A DNA stretch of 64,000 nucleotides from Mariniblastus sp. (GTDB lineage: Bacteria; Planctomycetota; Planctomycetia; Pirellulales; Pirellulaceae), in NCBI GenBank assembly GCA_022447605.1, contig JAKVBG010000020.1, positions 1-64,000 on the forward strand. The letters are read 5' to 3'. The translations under genes were made by a program, and so were the position numbers. Positions 36,721 to 45,548 of this stretch are shown piece by piece. Position 1 is the stretch's first letter. Each line of letters begins with the position of its first letter. The notes beneath the pieces were generated by a model. The model was not told where the DNA came from. It did not search any database and worked only from the letters and a program-made list of their open reading frames with translations.

Positions 36721-37362
36721 CTAGCGCCGCTCGGTAGCACCTGGACCCTCGGTAGCACCTGGAACCTCGGCAGCACCCTGCCGCTCATCGAGCGAGACGA
36801 TCAACTGGGATTCCAGTTCATCCAGCCAGGCGACGGGCCCTCCTTTGACATAGCCTGTTCGGGCGACCACGTTCCCTTCCGGATCGAGCACGAGAATGGT
36901 TGGATAGCCCTTGATCTGGTTGGCATATTGCTCGGCCAATCGCTTGTTCTGCAACTTGACCCGTACCGGCTGAGGCGTCTTGCGCGGAAAATCTACCTTG
37001 AGCAGGATGGCGTGATCGGCCGACCACGCCTGGAATTCCGCTGTTTCAAAGACCTCTTTCTCCAGGCGGACGCACCAACGACACCAGTCACTACCGGTAA
37101 AGTCGGCAATCACGTATTTGCCACTCAGCTTGGCATCCCGCATCGCCTGTTGATAATTCTCGGTCCAGATTGAACCCGGTTCGAGCGCCGGTTTGGGCGT
37201 ATCACCCAAATTGAAAATTTCCTCTTCGGCTTTGTTCCGGTCCAGATCGAATCCCAATTTCCAATCCCAGCTGCAACCTGGGAACAGGGAAAGGGTGAGG
37301 CAGGAGACGATGGTCAAACAGAGACAAGTTCTTCGGCACACAATTTTCGTCATTGAGATCAT
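36721..37362 (-). CDS. Thioredoxin-fold lipoprotein
   Basis: A 213-residue protein with a signal peptide ending in a lipobox FPGC (C30), so probably anchored in the inner or outer membrane. The thioredoxin-like domain (about 65-190) has WCRWC (C94, C97) in DFTGSDWC and a cis-proline in GYPTILVLDPEG, as in DUF255/thioredoxin_7 proteins. Likely a periplasmic thiol-disulfide reductase. The C-terminus has a short repeat (VPGATEGPGATE) encoded by an 18-base tandem repeat. The start is uncertain between 37362 and 37353. Confidence 0.85.
   Translation of the reverse strand: MISMTKIVCRRTCLCLTIVSCLTLSLFPGCSWDWKLGFDLDRNKAEEEIFNLGDTPKPALEPGSIWTENYQQAMRDAKLSGKYVIADFTGSDWCRWCVRLEKEVFETAEFQAWSADHAILLKVDFPRKTPQPVRVKLQNKRLAEQYANQIKGYPTILVLDPEGNVVARTGYVKGGPVAWLDELESQLIVSLDERQGAAEVPGATEGPGATERR
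36730..36783. repeat. 18-bp tandem repeat, three copies
   Basis: CTCGGTAGCACCTGGACC at 36730-36747 is followed by a copy with one change (36748-36765) and a more diverged third (36766-36783). In frame, it encodes the hexapeptide repeat at the end of the thioredoxin-like lipoprotein. Confidence 0.8.
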
Positions 37363-37566
37363 CCCGTTTCACGGTCGCTCGACTGGACAAGGGGCGGGAA
37401 GAGTAGCAAATTGCCTGCCATCGACCAACTTCAATACGAGCATGCCCCGGTTGCCCATCTTTGCCAAACTCCATTTCTTGCTAGATTTGGAGTCAGGAAA
37501 ACCCAGGTTCAACAGGTTCGACCGTGTCGTGTTGCCCTGTCTCCCTATTTGTCGTGGACGATTTTG

Positions 37567-37977
37567 ATGTGCTCCCTTTCCGCCATTCTCGAAACGGTTC
37601 TCTACTGCCCCGATCTGCGGGCCGCCCGACATTTTTATGGTACCGTACTGGGGCTTTCCGAATATTCCCATCAGCCCGGCGAGTACCTGTTTTACCGAGT
37701 TGGCCAGGGCATGCTGCTCCTGTTCAATCCGGACCGGAGTCGACAGAAAAATCTGGCCGGCGCGACGGACCAACCACCCGGCCACGGCTGCTCAGGAAGT
37801 GGACATATGGCGTTTGCCATCGAACCGAAAGAACTGCCGGAATGGCAAACGAGACTGGTACAACACCAGGTGCCGATCGAGTCACAAGTCGACTGGCCGG
37901 CAGGTGGGCAGTCGATCTATTTTCGTGACCCGGCAGGAAACTCGATCGAATTGGCAACCCGGGATATCTGGCCCTGA
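37567..37977 (+). CDS. VOC/glyoxalase family protein
   Basis: A 136-residue protein with two beta-alpha-beta-beta-beta modules of the vicinal oxygen chelate fold: ETVLYCPDLRAARHFYGTVLGL in the first and GHMAFAI ... IYFRDPAGNSIELA in the second, with candidate metal residues H in GHMAF and E in NSIELA. Could be a glyoxalase, dioxygenase or antibiotic-resistance-like protein; substrate not determinable. The ATG at 37567 (MCSLSAILE) fits the fold; an upstream in-frame extension looks non-coding. Two plus-strand genes (this and PhzF) follow each other, 50 bases apart. Confidence 0.85.
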   Translation: MCSLSAILETVLYCPDLRAARHFYGTVLGLSEYSHQPGEYLFYRVGQGMLLLFNPDRSRQKNLAGATDQPPGHGCSGSGHMAFAIEPKELPEWQTRLVQHQVPIESQVDWPAGGQSIYFRDPAGNSIELATRDIWP

Positions 37978-38027
37978 TCGACATGCCTTCCGTCCGATCA
38001 CCGCGCAACGTTTTCCAGGAGTGAACC

Positions 38028-38843
38028 GTGCCCCCTAAAAGTGACATCTACCAGGTCGACGCGTTTATCGATCCCGACCGCCCGTTTAGCGGCAATCCGG
38101 CCGGGGTCTGCCTGCTGAAACGGTTCCCGGCTGACGACTGGATGCAGTCGATGGCCGCCGAAATGAACCTGTCAGAAACCGCTTTCGTCTGTCCGGGCGA
38201 ACCGCATTTCCAACTCCGCTGGTTCACCCCCACCACCGAGGTCGACCTGTGCGGTCATGCCACCCTGGCGGCCGCCCACGCTCTGTGGGCAGCCGGTCAA
38301 CTCGGAGACGACCAGCCCATCCTGTTCCAGACCTTGAGTGGAGAGCTGCGGGCCCAACAACAGGATGGCTTGATCGAGCTCGATTTCCCGGCCGAACCAA
38401 CCGCCGTGATCGAGCCACCGGACGAGTTGCTGGCCGCCCTCTCGCTGCCCCCGCTGACCGTGGCCCAAAATCGGATGGATTACCTGGTCGAGTTGGCCGA
38501 CGAGGAGCAGGTCAGCCAGGTACAAATCGACCTGGAGCAACTGGGGCAACTGCCCGTGCGGGGCCTGATCGTGACCGCGCAAACCGCACGAGCGGGGATC
38601 GATTTTGTCTCACGTTTCTTTGCGCCGGCCGTCGGCGTCGATGAAGACCCGGTCACCGGTTCGGCCCACTGTGGACTGGCCCCTTACTGGGGAGATAAGC
38701 TGAACCGGCAGACCATGAACGCCTACCAGGTTTCCCCCCGCGGCGGCCAGCTCACCTTGCGGAGGGAAGGCCAGCGGGTTTTCCTGCGGGGTGCCGCGCG
38801 GACCGTGTTTCGCGGGGCACTCGAGATCGTTCCGGCCGGCTAG
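38028..38843 (+). CDS. PhzF family isomerase/epimerase-like protein
   Basis: A 271-residue PhzF/DapF-like protein. The N-terminal motif YQVDAFIDPDRPFSGNPAGVCLL, MNLSETAFV (catalytic-type Glu), RWFTPTTEVDLCGHATLAAAH and the C-terminal EDPVTGSAHCGLAPYW are typical. Members isomerise small acids such as dihydro-hydroxyanthranilate; the substrate here is unknown. It starts with GTG, well supported by AGGAG 8 bases upstream. Convergent with polA. Confidence 0.92.
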   Translation: MPPKSDIYQVDAFIDPDRPFSGNPAGVCLLKRFPADDWMQSMAAEMNLSETAFVCPGEPHFQLRWFTPTTEVDLCGHATLAAAHALWAAGQLGDDQPILFQTLSGELRAQQQDGLIELDFPAEPTAVIEPPDELLAALSLPPLTVAQNRMDYLVELADEEQVSQVQIDLEQLGQLPVRGLIVTAQTARAGIDFVSRFFAPAVGVDEDPVTGSAHCGLAPYWGDKLNRQTMNAYQVSPRGGQLTLRREGQRVFLRGAARTVFRGALEIVPAG

Positions 38844-38924
38844 AAGCGACGCCAAATACAGCCTCGCGGCGGTCGAACGGTTCGCTGATGAACCGCTCCT
38901 GAAATGGACGAGGGGTTCGCAGGA

Positions 38925-38949
38925 AAAATCGGGCCGGGCCTCCCCGGCC
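38925..38949 (-). terminator. Rho-independent terminator of polA
   Basis: On the minus strand a 7-bp stem GGCCGGG/CCCGGCC (38949-38943 and 38938-38932) with a 4-base loop is followed by CGATTTTT. It lies 20 bases downstream of the polA stop codon. Confidence 0.7.
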
Positions 38950-38969
38950 GCCGTCACCCGCAGGTGACC

Positions 38970-41768
38970 TTAGTGCGCCTCGAGCCAGTTGGAGCCGGTC
39001 CCCATTTCAACCACGATCGGGACACGCATCGGCAGGGCCGTTTTCATCGCCTCTTCAATCAGTGGCACGACCTGTTCCTGTTCCGGCTTGTACAGGTCAA
39101 ACACGAGTTCATCGTGGACCGTCAACAGCATTCTGGTTTTGAAATCGCCTTCTTGCAAAACATGGGCCACCTTGATCATCGCCAGTTTCAACATGTCGGC
39201 GGCCGTCCCCTGGATCGGGCTATTCATCGCCAACCGCTCGGCGGCGCTGGCCACCGCCCGGCTTCTCGAATTGATGTCTCGCAGGTAACGGCGGCGACCC
39301 GTTTTCGTTTTCACGTAGCCGTGCTCCCGCCCGTGTGCGATCATCGCGTCGATGTACGTTTGCACCGAGGGATACTGCTCGAAATAGCTTTCGATCAATT
39401 CGTTCGCCTCTCTCCGCGGAATGTTCAATCGCTGCTGCAGACCAAAAGCCGAAATTCCGTAGAGGATGCCAAAATTGACCATCTTTGCCTTGTCCCGCAT
39501 TTCGCGGGTCACCTCGTCCAGCTCAACCTGATAGACGTTGGCCGCCGTCGCTCCGTGAATATCGACGCCCTGCTGGAAAGCTGCGTTCATCGCTTCATCT
39601 TCGCTCAACTCGGCCATGATCCTGAGCTCGACCTGCGAGTAGTCGGCCGACAGGATCAGGTAGTCGTCATCCCGGGCCACAAACGCGGCCCGAATTTCCC
39701 GGCCCCGCTTCTTGCGGATCGGGATCGTCTGCAGGTTCGGGTTGTTCGATTGCATCCGGCCGGTCGCCGTCCAGGTCTGGCTGTAGTGCGTATGGACGCG
39801 GCCGGTCTGCGGGTTCACGGCTTCGGGCAACTGGTCCACATAGACCGATTTCAATTTGACCGCGTTCCGGTAATCGAGAATATCGGCAATGATCGGGTGC
39901 CGGGGCGCCAAACGTTCCAACTCCGATTCCCGCGTCGAATACTGGCCCGTGGCGGTCAACTTCGGGTTCTTTTCCAGTTCCAGATCCTCGTACAACACGA
40001 TTCCCAACTGCTTGGGAGAATCGATATTGAATTCCCGCCCGGCCGCATCGAAGATCTTGGCCTGCAACTCCTCGATTTCACCGGCCAACTGCTTGGAATA
40101 CTGCTGCAGCGTCTCGCCATCCAGGCGGATCCCCTCGTATTCCATGTCGACCAGAACCGGGATCAGAGGACACTCGACGTCAAAACAGACCTGGGCCACT
40201 CCCCGCGCCTCGATATCCGGCTCGATCGCCTGGCTGACCTGCAGCGTGATATCGGCATCTTCACAGGCGTATTCGGCCACCGTCTCCACATCGATATCCC
40301 GCATGTTCTTCTGGTCCGGTCCCTTCTCGCCGATCAGGTCACTGGTCGGGATCGGCCGGTATCCGAGGTACAGGTTGGCCAGGTAATCCAGCCCGTGCCG
40401 CATTTCCGGCTCTTTCATGCTGTGGGCCAACATCGTGTCAAACAGAGTGCCCCGGACTTCAAAACCATTCCATTTCAGGATCGACAGGTCGTACTTCAGG
40501 TTGTGCCCGATTTTTTTTACCGCGTCGTTTTCCAGCAACGGTCGAAACTCATCGATCACCTGGAGTGTTCCAGCGAGATCCTCAGGGCACACGACGTAAA
40601 AGCCGGTGTGCGGCTCCCAGGAAAAGGCGATTCCCAACGGTTGGGCCGTCCGCGGATCGAGCCCCGTCGACTCGATATCGAAGCAGACCTGCTCCTGTTT
40701 CATCAGCTTGGACAACAAGGTCTTCCGCTGGTCGGCGGTCTTGACCAACTGGTAGTCGTGCGGGACATCGACAATCGTCTTCTCCATGACCGGCTCGTCA
40801 AACAGAGTGGTCTGGATTTCCGTCTCCCGTTTTTCCCGCATCTTGGCCGCCCGGGACGGCGCCGATGTAAACGACTTGCCGAACAGTTTCTTACCGAGCG
40901 TGTCGAACTCCAGGTCCATGAACAGGCTTTTCAGTTTGTCCTCGTCCCATTCAACCCGCGCCAGCGAATCGAGCTCGACCGCATGGGGCACATCGAGCTG
41001 GATCGTGACCAGCTTTTTCGACAACCGCGCCAATTCGGTGTTCTCGATCACCCGTTCCTTCTGTTTCCCCTTCAACTCGTCGGCGTGTTCCAGCAGGTTT
41101 TCCACCGAACCGTACTGGGCGATCAGTTTTTGAGCCGTCTTCGGACCAATCCCGGGAATCCCGGGAATATTGTCACTGGAGTCCCCCATCAAACCGAGGA
41201 TGTCGATCACCTGGTCGACTCGTTCGACTTCCCATTTCTGCAGCACTTCCGGTACGCCGAGAACTTCCCATTCCGATCCCTTGCGACCCGGCTTCAAGAC
41301 GTGAATATTTTCCGTCACGAGTTGGTGGTAATCCTTGTCCGGGGTCACCATCGAGGTTTGAAAGCCTTGTTGCTCGGCCTGATGGGCCAATGTGCCGATG
41401 ATGTCGTCCGCCTCGTAACCGGGCATGCGGACCACGGTCACGCCAAACGCCTCGAACAGTTGGTCGATGTATGGCAACTGTTCCCCAATATCTTCCGGCA
41501 GGGAATCCCGCTGCGCCTTGTACTCGGGGAAGATCTCGTGCCGCTCCGTCGGCTCGGAAGTGTCAAAGGCGACACAGATGTGCGTCGGCTCTTCCCGCTT
41601 CAACAGATCGAACAGTGTGTTGGTCATCCCGAACACGGCCGAAGTGCACAGGCCGCCGGCAGTGAACCGGGGACTGCGGATCAAGGCAAAATGGGCGCGG
41701 TAGGTCAGCGCCATACCATCCAACAGGCAGAGCCGTTTGGAGCCAGTTGTCTGGGGGGTCGTGGGCAT
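38970..41768 (-). CDS. polA: DNA polymerase I
   Basis: A 932-residue polymerase with all three modules. 5'-3' exonuclease (about 10-300): CLLDGMALTYRAHFA, FDTSEPTERHE, GYEADDIIGTLA, GLMGDSSDNIPGIPGIGPKTA. 3'-5' exonuclease (about 330-520): DIESTGLDP, HNLKYDLSIL and YACEDAD keep the acidic metal residues, so proofreading should be active. Polymerase (about 560-932): SADYSQVELRIMAELS, the O-helix RDKAKMVNFGILYG and LTVHDELVFD. The ATG at 41768 is preferred to a TTG two codons earlier. Role: repair and Okazaki-fragment processing. A 964-codon open frame on the opposite strand is a by-product of codon bias. Confidence 0.97.
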   Translation of the reverse strand: MPTTPQTTGSKRLCLLDGMALTYRAHFALIRSPRFTAGGLCTSAVFGMTNTLFDLLKREEPTHICVAFDTSEPTERHEIFPEYKAQRDSLPEDIGEQLPYIDQLFEAFGVTVVRMPGYEADDIIGTLAHQAEQQGFQTSMVTPDKDYHQLVTENIHVLKPGRKGSEWEVLGVPEVLQKWEVERVDQVIDILGLMGDSSDNIPGIPGIGPKTAQKLIAQYGSVENLLEHADELKGKQKERVIENTELARLSKKLVTIQLDVPHAVELDSLARVEWDEDKLKSLFMDLEFDTLGKKLFGKSFTSAPSRAAKMREKRETEIQTTLFDEPVMEKTIVDVPHDYQLVKTADQRKTLLSKLMKQEQVCFDIESTGLDPRTAQPLGIAFSWEPHTGFYVVCPEDLAGTLQVIDEFRPLLENDAVKKIGHNLKYDLSILKWNGFEVRGTLFDTMLAHSMKEPEMRHGLDYLANLYLGYRPIPTSDLIGEKGPDQKNMRDIDVETVAEYACEDADITLQVSQAIEPDIEARGVAQVCFDVECPLIPVLVDMEYEGIRLDGETLQQYSKQLAGEIEELQAKIFDAAGREFNIDSPKQLGIVLYEDLELEKNPKLTATGQYSTRESELERLAPRHPIIADILDYRNAVKLKSVYVDQLPEAVNPQTGRVHTHYSQTWTATGRMQSNNPNLQTIPIRKKRGREIRAAFVARDDDYLILSADYSQVELRIMAELSEDEAMNAAFQQGVDIHGATAANVYQVELDEVTREMRDKAKMVNFGILYGISAFGLQQRLNIPRREANELIESYFEQYPSVQTYIDAMIAHGREHGYVKTKTGRRRYLRDINSRSRAVASAAERLAMNSPIQGTAADMLKLAMIKVAHVLQEGDFKTRMLLTVHDELVFDLYKPEQEQVVPLIEEAMKTALPMRVPIVVEMGTGSNWLEAH

Positions 41769-41922
41769 CGGCAAAGGTCCGTTCGATCATTCGATTGACA
41801 GGTGGACAGAATAACATGATTTCGCCCGTTCGTCCCCCAGTCGTACGGCAGCCAGCCGCAAACGGATGGCCCTATTCCGACCCAACCACCATGGCGGGGT
41901 TGTTGCGGTGGCCGCCCGAATG

Positions 41923-41940
41923 TGGAACAATCCGGTTCCA
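41923..41940. promoter_or_regulatory. Perfect inverted repeat upstream of the cyclophilin gene
   Basis: TGGAAC (41923-41928), six-base spacer, GTTCCA (41935-41940), 29 bases before the ATG at 41970. Could be an operator or a leader hairpin. Confidence 0.35.
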
Positions 41941-41969
41941 CCCTGAAACCACCAAGAAAAGGAAATAGG

Positions 41970-42494
41970 ATGAATTGCAAAGCAGATGTAGACGCCGCCG
42001 TGGCCGATGTCGATTTCGATAATCACAAGTACCAGATGGAATTCGACACGAATCAGGGAACGATCATGGTTGAACTGCTTCCCGAATACGCGCCGAATCA
42101 CTGCAGCAACATGATCGGGCTGGCCCGAACCGGTTTCTACGACGACCTGATCTTCCACCGCATCATCGAAGGCTTCATGATCCAGGGTGGCTGCCCGGAC
42201 GGAACCGGCATGGGCGGACCGGGTTACAACGTCGATGCGGAGTTCAACGGTCTCTCCCACGAACCTGGGGTGCTCTCCATGGCACGCTCGAGCGATCCGA
42301 ATTCGGCCGGTTCCCAGTTTTTCATCTGCCTGGATAAGCATCCCCATCTGGACGGCAGTTACACCGCCTTCGGCCGGACCGCCGACGACGCCAGCCTGGA
42401 GGTCGTACGAACGATCGGTTCGGTCGCCACCGGCGCCCAGGACCGACCCGTCGAAGAAGTCAAGATCAACAAGGTCACGGTCCACCAGAACTGA
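41970..42494 (+). CDS. Cyclophilin-type peptidyl-prolyl isomerase
   Basis: A 174-residue single-domain cyclophilin without signal peptide, so probably cytosolic. The catalytic region FHRIIEGFMIQGGCPDGTGMGGPGY includes the active-site Arg and Gln; SMARSSDPNSAGSQFFI and LDGSYTAFGR are the other family blocks. The usual Trp is replaced (LDGSYTAFG), as in many bacterial forms. AAAGGAAATAGG precedes the ATG. Divergent from polA. Confidence 0.94.
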   Translation: MNCKADVDAAVADVDFDNHKYQMEFDTNQGTIMVELLPEYAPNHCSNMIGLARTGFYDDLIFHRIIEGFMIQGGCPDGTGMGGPGYNVDAEFNGLSHEPGVLSMARSSDPNSAGSQFFICLDKHPHLDGSYTAFGRTADDASLEVVRTIGSVATGAQDRPVEEVKINKVTVHQN

Positions 42495-42580
42495 GCCGTG
42501 CGGCCGAGGGTGCCAGGATCTCCCGGCACCCCTCCGCGCCGCCCCTGGACCGGCCGCCCAGTGTCGAGATCCGCCTTTCC

Positions 42581-42614
42581 CGCATTCTGAGCCGCATTCT
42601 GAGCCGCATTCTGA
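42581..42614. repeat. 12-bp tandem repeat (about 2.8 copies)
   Basis: CGCATTCTGAGC repeats at 42581, 42593 and 42605 (last copy partial), in the 284-base gap after the cyclophilin gene. Confidence 0.8.
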
Positions 42615-42778
42615 AGGAAATCGGTCTCAAATCTGCCCAGCCGGTTATTTTTCGGCCAAGACGCGACCCGCACCGTACGAATAGTGACCTGCGTTCCCGT
42701 TTGCGTGAACGTTTTCCTTTCGCCGTACGGCCCGACGACAGGAAAGAGGCGACTGGCCGGTGTACAGGTCGAAATCGT

Positions 42779-43021
42779 ATGACATTGTTTGACAAGATTT
42801 GCGCCGTCCCCGCTCTGATCTTTAGCGTGGTCCTCCTGCTGCTCGGTGGGATCGGTTTCTTTTTCGGATCGAGTGCCAATTTCAGCTTGCCCCCAATCCT
42901 CGGCTGCCTCCCGTTCTTTATCGGCTGGGGCATCTTCCGTTCGGTCCTAATCGCCTGGCGCTCCAGCAACCAGATCCGCACCTTCGAGGACAACCTGCGC
43001 GAACTGAAAATGAAACCCTGA
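42779..43021 (+). CDS. Small two-helix membrane protein
   Basis: An 80-residue protein with two predicted transmembrane helices (about 10-30 and 36-54, GIGFFFGS and LPFFIGWGIF), and a charged C-terminus (RSSNQIRTFEDNLRELKMKP). No known family recognised. The ATG at 42779 gives a compact protein; longer in-frame starts add arginine-rich non-conserved-looking sequence. Confidence is moderate because it stands alone. Confidence 0.6.
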   Translation: MTLFDKICAVPALIFSVVLLLLGGIGFFFGSSANFSLPPILGCLPFFIGWGIFRSVLIAWRSSNQIRTFEDNLRELKMKP

Positions 43022-43107
43022 ATCGGCTCTCATTAGCAAACTCGCACAGGTTAGTCCTGACACGAAGGCAGCTTCCCTCGAGGGGTGGAACCGCCAGCCG
43101 AACGAAA

Positions 43108-44970
43108 CTACGGGTACTCACCCCAGGCAGCCAGCAGCAGTCCGAAATCAGCCCCGTCGACCCAACCATCACCATTCAGGTCGGCGGGAAGGCAATCACC
43201 AGACGCCCCCCAGTCCACCAGCAACAATCCGACATCGGCACCGTCGACCCAGCCGTCATCATTGAGATCCGGACTCGGTTCGTGAACCGTATTGCCACCC
43301 TCGTCTGTCCAATTGCCATAAATCTGATCAGGCGAATTGCCACAGACGCGACTGTTCCTCAACGTTGTGCCACCCGAAGGTAACTCGCTGTATATCCCGC
43401 CACCAGCGCCATTTGTCGCAGCATTGCCGGTAATCTCGCAGCCATCCAAGTAGGGAGACGTTTCTTGGTCATTGTAAATTCCACCACCGTTATTTACGGC
43501 CAAGTTTCCCGTCAAAGTACAGTCGTTAAGCGTTGGGCTACTGCCGGAACTGTTACTGCCGGAATTGCACATACCACCACCGTTATCCACGGCCCAGTTT
43601 CCCGCAAAAGTACAATCGGTCAGCGTTGGGCTAATGTACGAGTTGTACATTCCACCACCCTCGTCGGCCGAATTGTCTTCAAAGTCGCAGTTGCTAAATG
43701 TTGGATCGCCGCCCGGTCCGATGTTGAACACTGCCCCGCCACGGCCACCCAAGGCTGAGTTACCGGTAAACTGGCATCCCGTGATCTGCGGATCATCATG
43801 ATCGTTGCCAGCATCATAGAGGAAGGCTCCGCCAGAGGCACCACCGCTTACAATATTGTTGGTAAACGTACAGCCATCAATCACGGTGTCCTCTGGAGAG
43901 GTTACGCCAGAGTTAAACCAGGTTCTCATGGCACCGCCACCACCGATGTCCTCCCCTTTGCCGTTGCGACCTACGAACTCCACGAAGTTACCCTCAAAGT
44001 CACAATCACGAATCGTCGGACGCGAATTAAACATGCCGATCCCCCCGCCACCATTGCCGTTTCTGGCCACATCAACGACGCAACGGTTTTCACGAAACGT
44101 GCAGTCGGTCAACAGAGGGTGCACGACGCCTTGACTCTCATCGAGGAGCAAGCCACCGCCGACCGTTGACAGGTTCCATTTAAACTCACAATGGTCAAGG
44201 ATACTATGAGGTTTGGGATTGTTGGAATAGAAGCACTGACTGAGACACAAACCGCCGCCGCCTTGTCGCTGCCCAGTCGTCACCGGAGGACCCTCACTCG
44301 GAGCATCATTGCCGTTGGCGGAGTTGTTCGTGAACGTGCAGTTCTGGAAGGGCACCCGATACAGGTTTCTCGGGTGATCGAGCAACCTGAAATCGACTCG
44401 GTTGCAATAGGCTCCTCCTCCGGAACGGTAGGCTGAATTAGACTCAAAATGGCAATTGATTAAGACGGGGCAAGTGGCTAAACAGCACAATCCGCCACCG
44501 TAACCCTTAATCGCATTTAAACTGTTATCTGTATCCACGGCCGAATTGGATTTGAAGAGACAGTTAATGAATTTAGCGCTGCCACCGCTGAAAAACACAC
44601 CACCGCCGCTCCCATCCACCCAACCGTTCTGGATCTGTAGGTTTTCAAATACAACCTGTCCACCTGTGGTTTCTACACACTGCAGTACCCGCATCTTTCC
44701 CTGGCCATCGATAATCGTGGCGGGCAGGCCCTTGCGATCGACGGCCCCGCTGAGCGTGATCGCCTTGCCCAAGGTATCAATCGTGGCCGTCGGCGAATAC
44801 TTGCCGGCCGCAATCACGATCACATCGCCGGCATTAGCCGCGTCGATGGCCGACTGAATCGTTCTGTAGACCTTCGACGGCACGTACCGCGTCTCCGCCA
44901 ACACGCTGTTTGATGGAAACAAGACCACCAGTGCAAGAATCCCCAAAAATGTCATCGTTCGGTACTTCAT
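43108..44970 (-). CDS. Secreted right-handed beta-helix protein with dockerin-like tail
   Basis: A 620-residue exported protein with a clear signal peptide (about 1-25, ending VLA). The opening YVPSKVYRTIQSAIDAANAGD is that of pectin-lyase-like/Nos-D-type beta helices, followed by a dozen or more repeats of the form GGGxxN..P.L.DC.F.GN. The last about 60 residues hold two dockerin type I-like calcium loops (DLNDDGWVDGADVGLLLVDWG and DLNGDGWVDGADFGLLLAAWG). GGAGGGGAGAAG precedes the ATG. Probably a surface or polysaccharide-binding protein; enzymatic activity is not evident. Confidence 0.87.
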   Translation of the reverse strand: MKYRTMTFLGILALVVLFPSNSVLAETRYVPSKVYRTIQSAIDAANAGDVIVIAAGKYSPTATIDTLGKAITLSGAVDRKGLPATIIDGQGKMRVLQCVETTGGQVVFENLQIQNGWVDGSGGGVFFSGGSAKFINCLFKSNSAVDTDNSLNAIKGYGGGLCCLATCPVLINCHFESNSAYRSGGGAYCNRVDFRLLDHPRNLYRVPFQNCTFTNNSANGNDAPSEGPPVTTGQRQGGGGLCLSQCFYSNNPKPHSILDHCEFKWNLSTVGGGLLLDESQGVVHPLLTDCTFRENRCVVDVARNGNGGGGIGMFNSRPTIRDCDFEGNFVEFVGRNGKGEDIGGGGAMRTWFNSGVTSPEDTVIDGCTFTNNIVSGGASGGAFLYDAGNDHDDPQITGCQFTGNSALGGRGGAVFNIGPGGDPTFSNCDFEDNSADEGGGMYNSYISPTLTDCTFAGNWAVDNGGGMCNSGSNSSGSSPTLNDCTLTGNLAVNNGGGIYNDQETSPYLDGCEITGNAATNGAGGGIYSELPSGGTTLRNSRVCGNSPDQIYGNWTDEGGNTVHEPSPDLNDDGWVDGADVGLLLVDWGASGDCLPADLNGDGWVDGADFGLLLAAWGEYP

Positions 44971-45548
44971 CTTCTCCCCTCCGCGAGCGGACGCCTGGTA
45001 GCGTCAGCCTCTCTTTGCCTGATCACTTTGCGAGCCTACGTTCACGCAAACTCTGACAAACAGTTCTTCGCTCCGCCCTGCCGGTTATCGGCATTTTTTT
45101 TTGCCGCAGCATCTCCGGCTTCCATCAGCACGTCGGTGCGTTAGCCTTGCCACCTCTCGACAACCAAACCAGCACCGATGCGATTCTAAAAACCACCCCT
45201 TGGGTGGGTGTATTTCCGCAACGTCTGGGCGTGCTCTCAGTGGCGGATCTTGCGAAGATCCTAGAATTCAGGAATTGATAAGGCAAACTTGACCAGCATC
45301 AGCAGCAGGTCAGCGTATGACCGTTATCGATCGCCCCGTTTTCCAGAGGCGCGACACTTAAGACAAACGCGCCACTTAAGACAGGCGCGACGATTAAAAA
45401 AGACGAGACGTTGTCCTTCCCCGGTTGAACCGAGCGGAGCAGCAACGATGCGAAGCCGGTGTCGCATCAATGCGGGCGAAACAGTCGGCCAAAATACTTG
45501 ACAGGATGACCAACCAGCCGCGGAAACGACTCGATATCGAGTCGTTGA
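44971..45548. other. Intergenic region with repeats and an orphan terminator
   Basis: 578 bases without a supported gene. TGCCG-GTTAT-CGGCA followed by nine T (about 45081-45105) is a good plus-strand terminator shape but no plus-strand gene precedes it. Around 45349-45404 three degenerate copies of GCGCGACACTTAAGACA occur in tandem. Short open frames at 45101-45501 lack start sites and coding character. Confidence 0.5.

Noticed and set aside
38904-41798. A 964-codon open frame on the plus strand opposite polA
   Set aside because: polA on the minus strand has all domain motifs; the opposite frame is His/Arg/Gln/Leu-rich without any motif and is a result of codon bias.
45101-45501. Two short plus-strand frames
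   Set aside because: Non-ATG or unsupported starts, Arg/Ser-rich text typical of non-coding GC-rich DNA.
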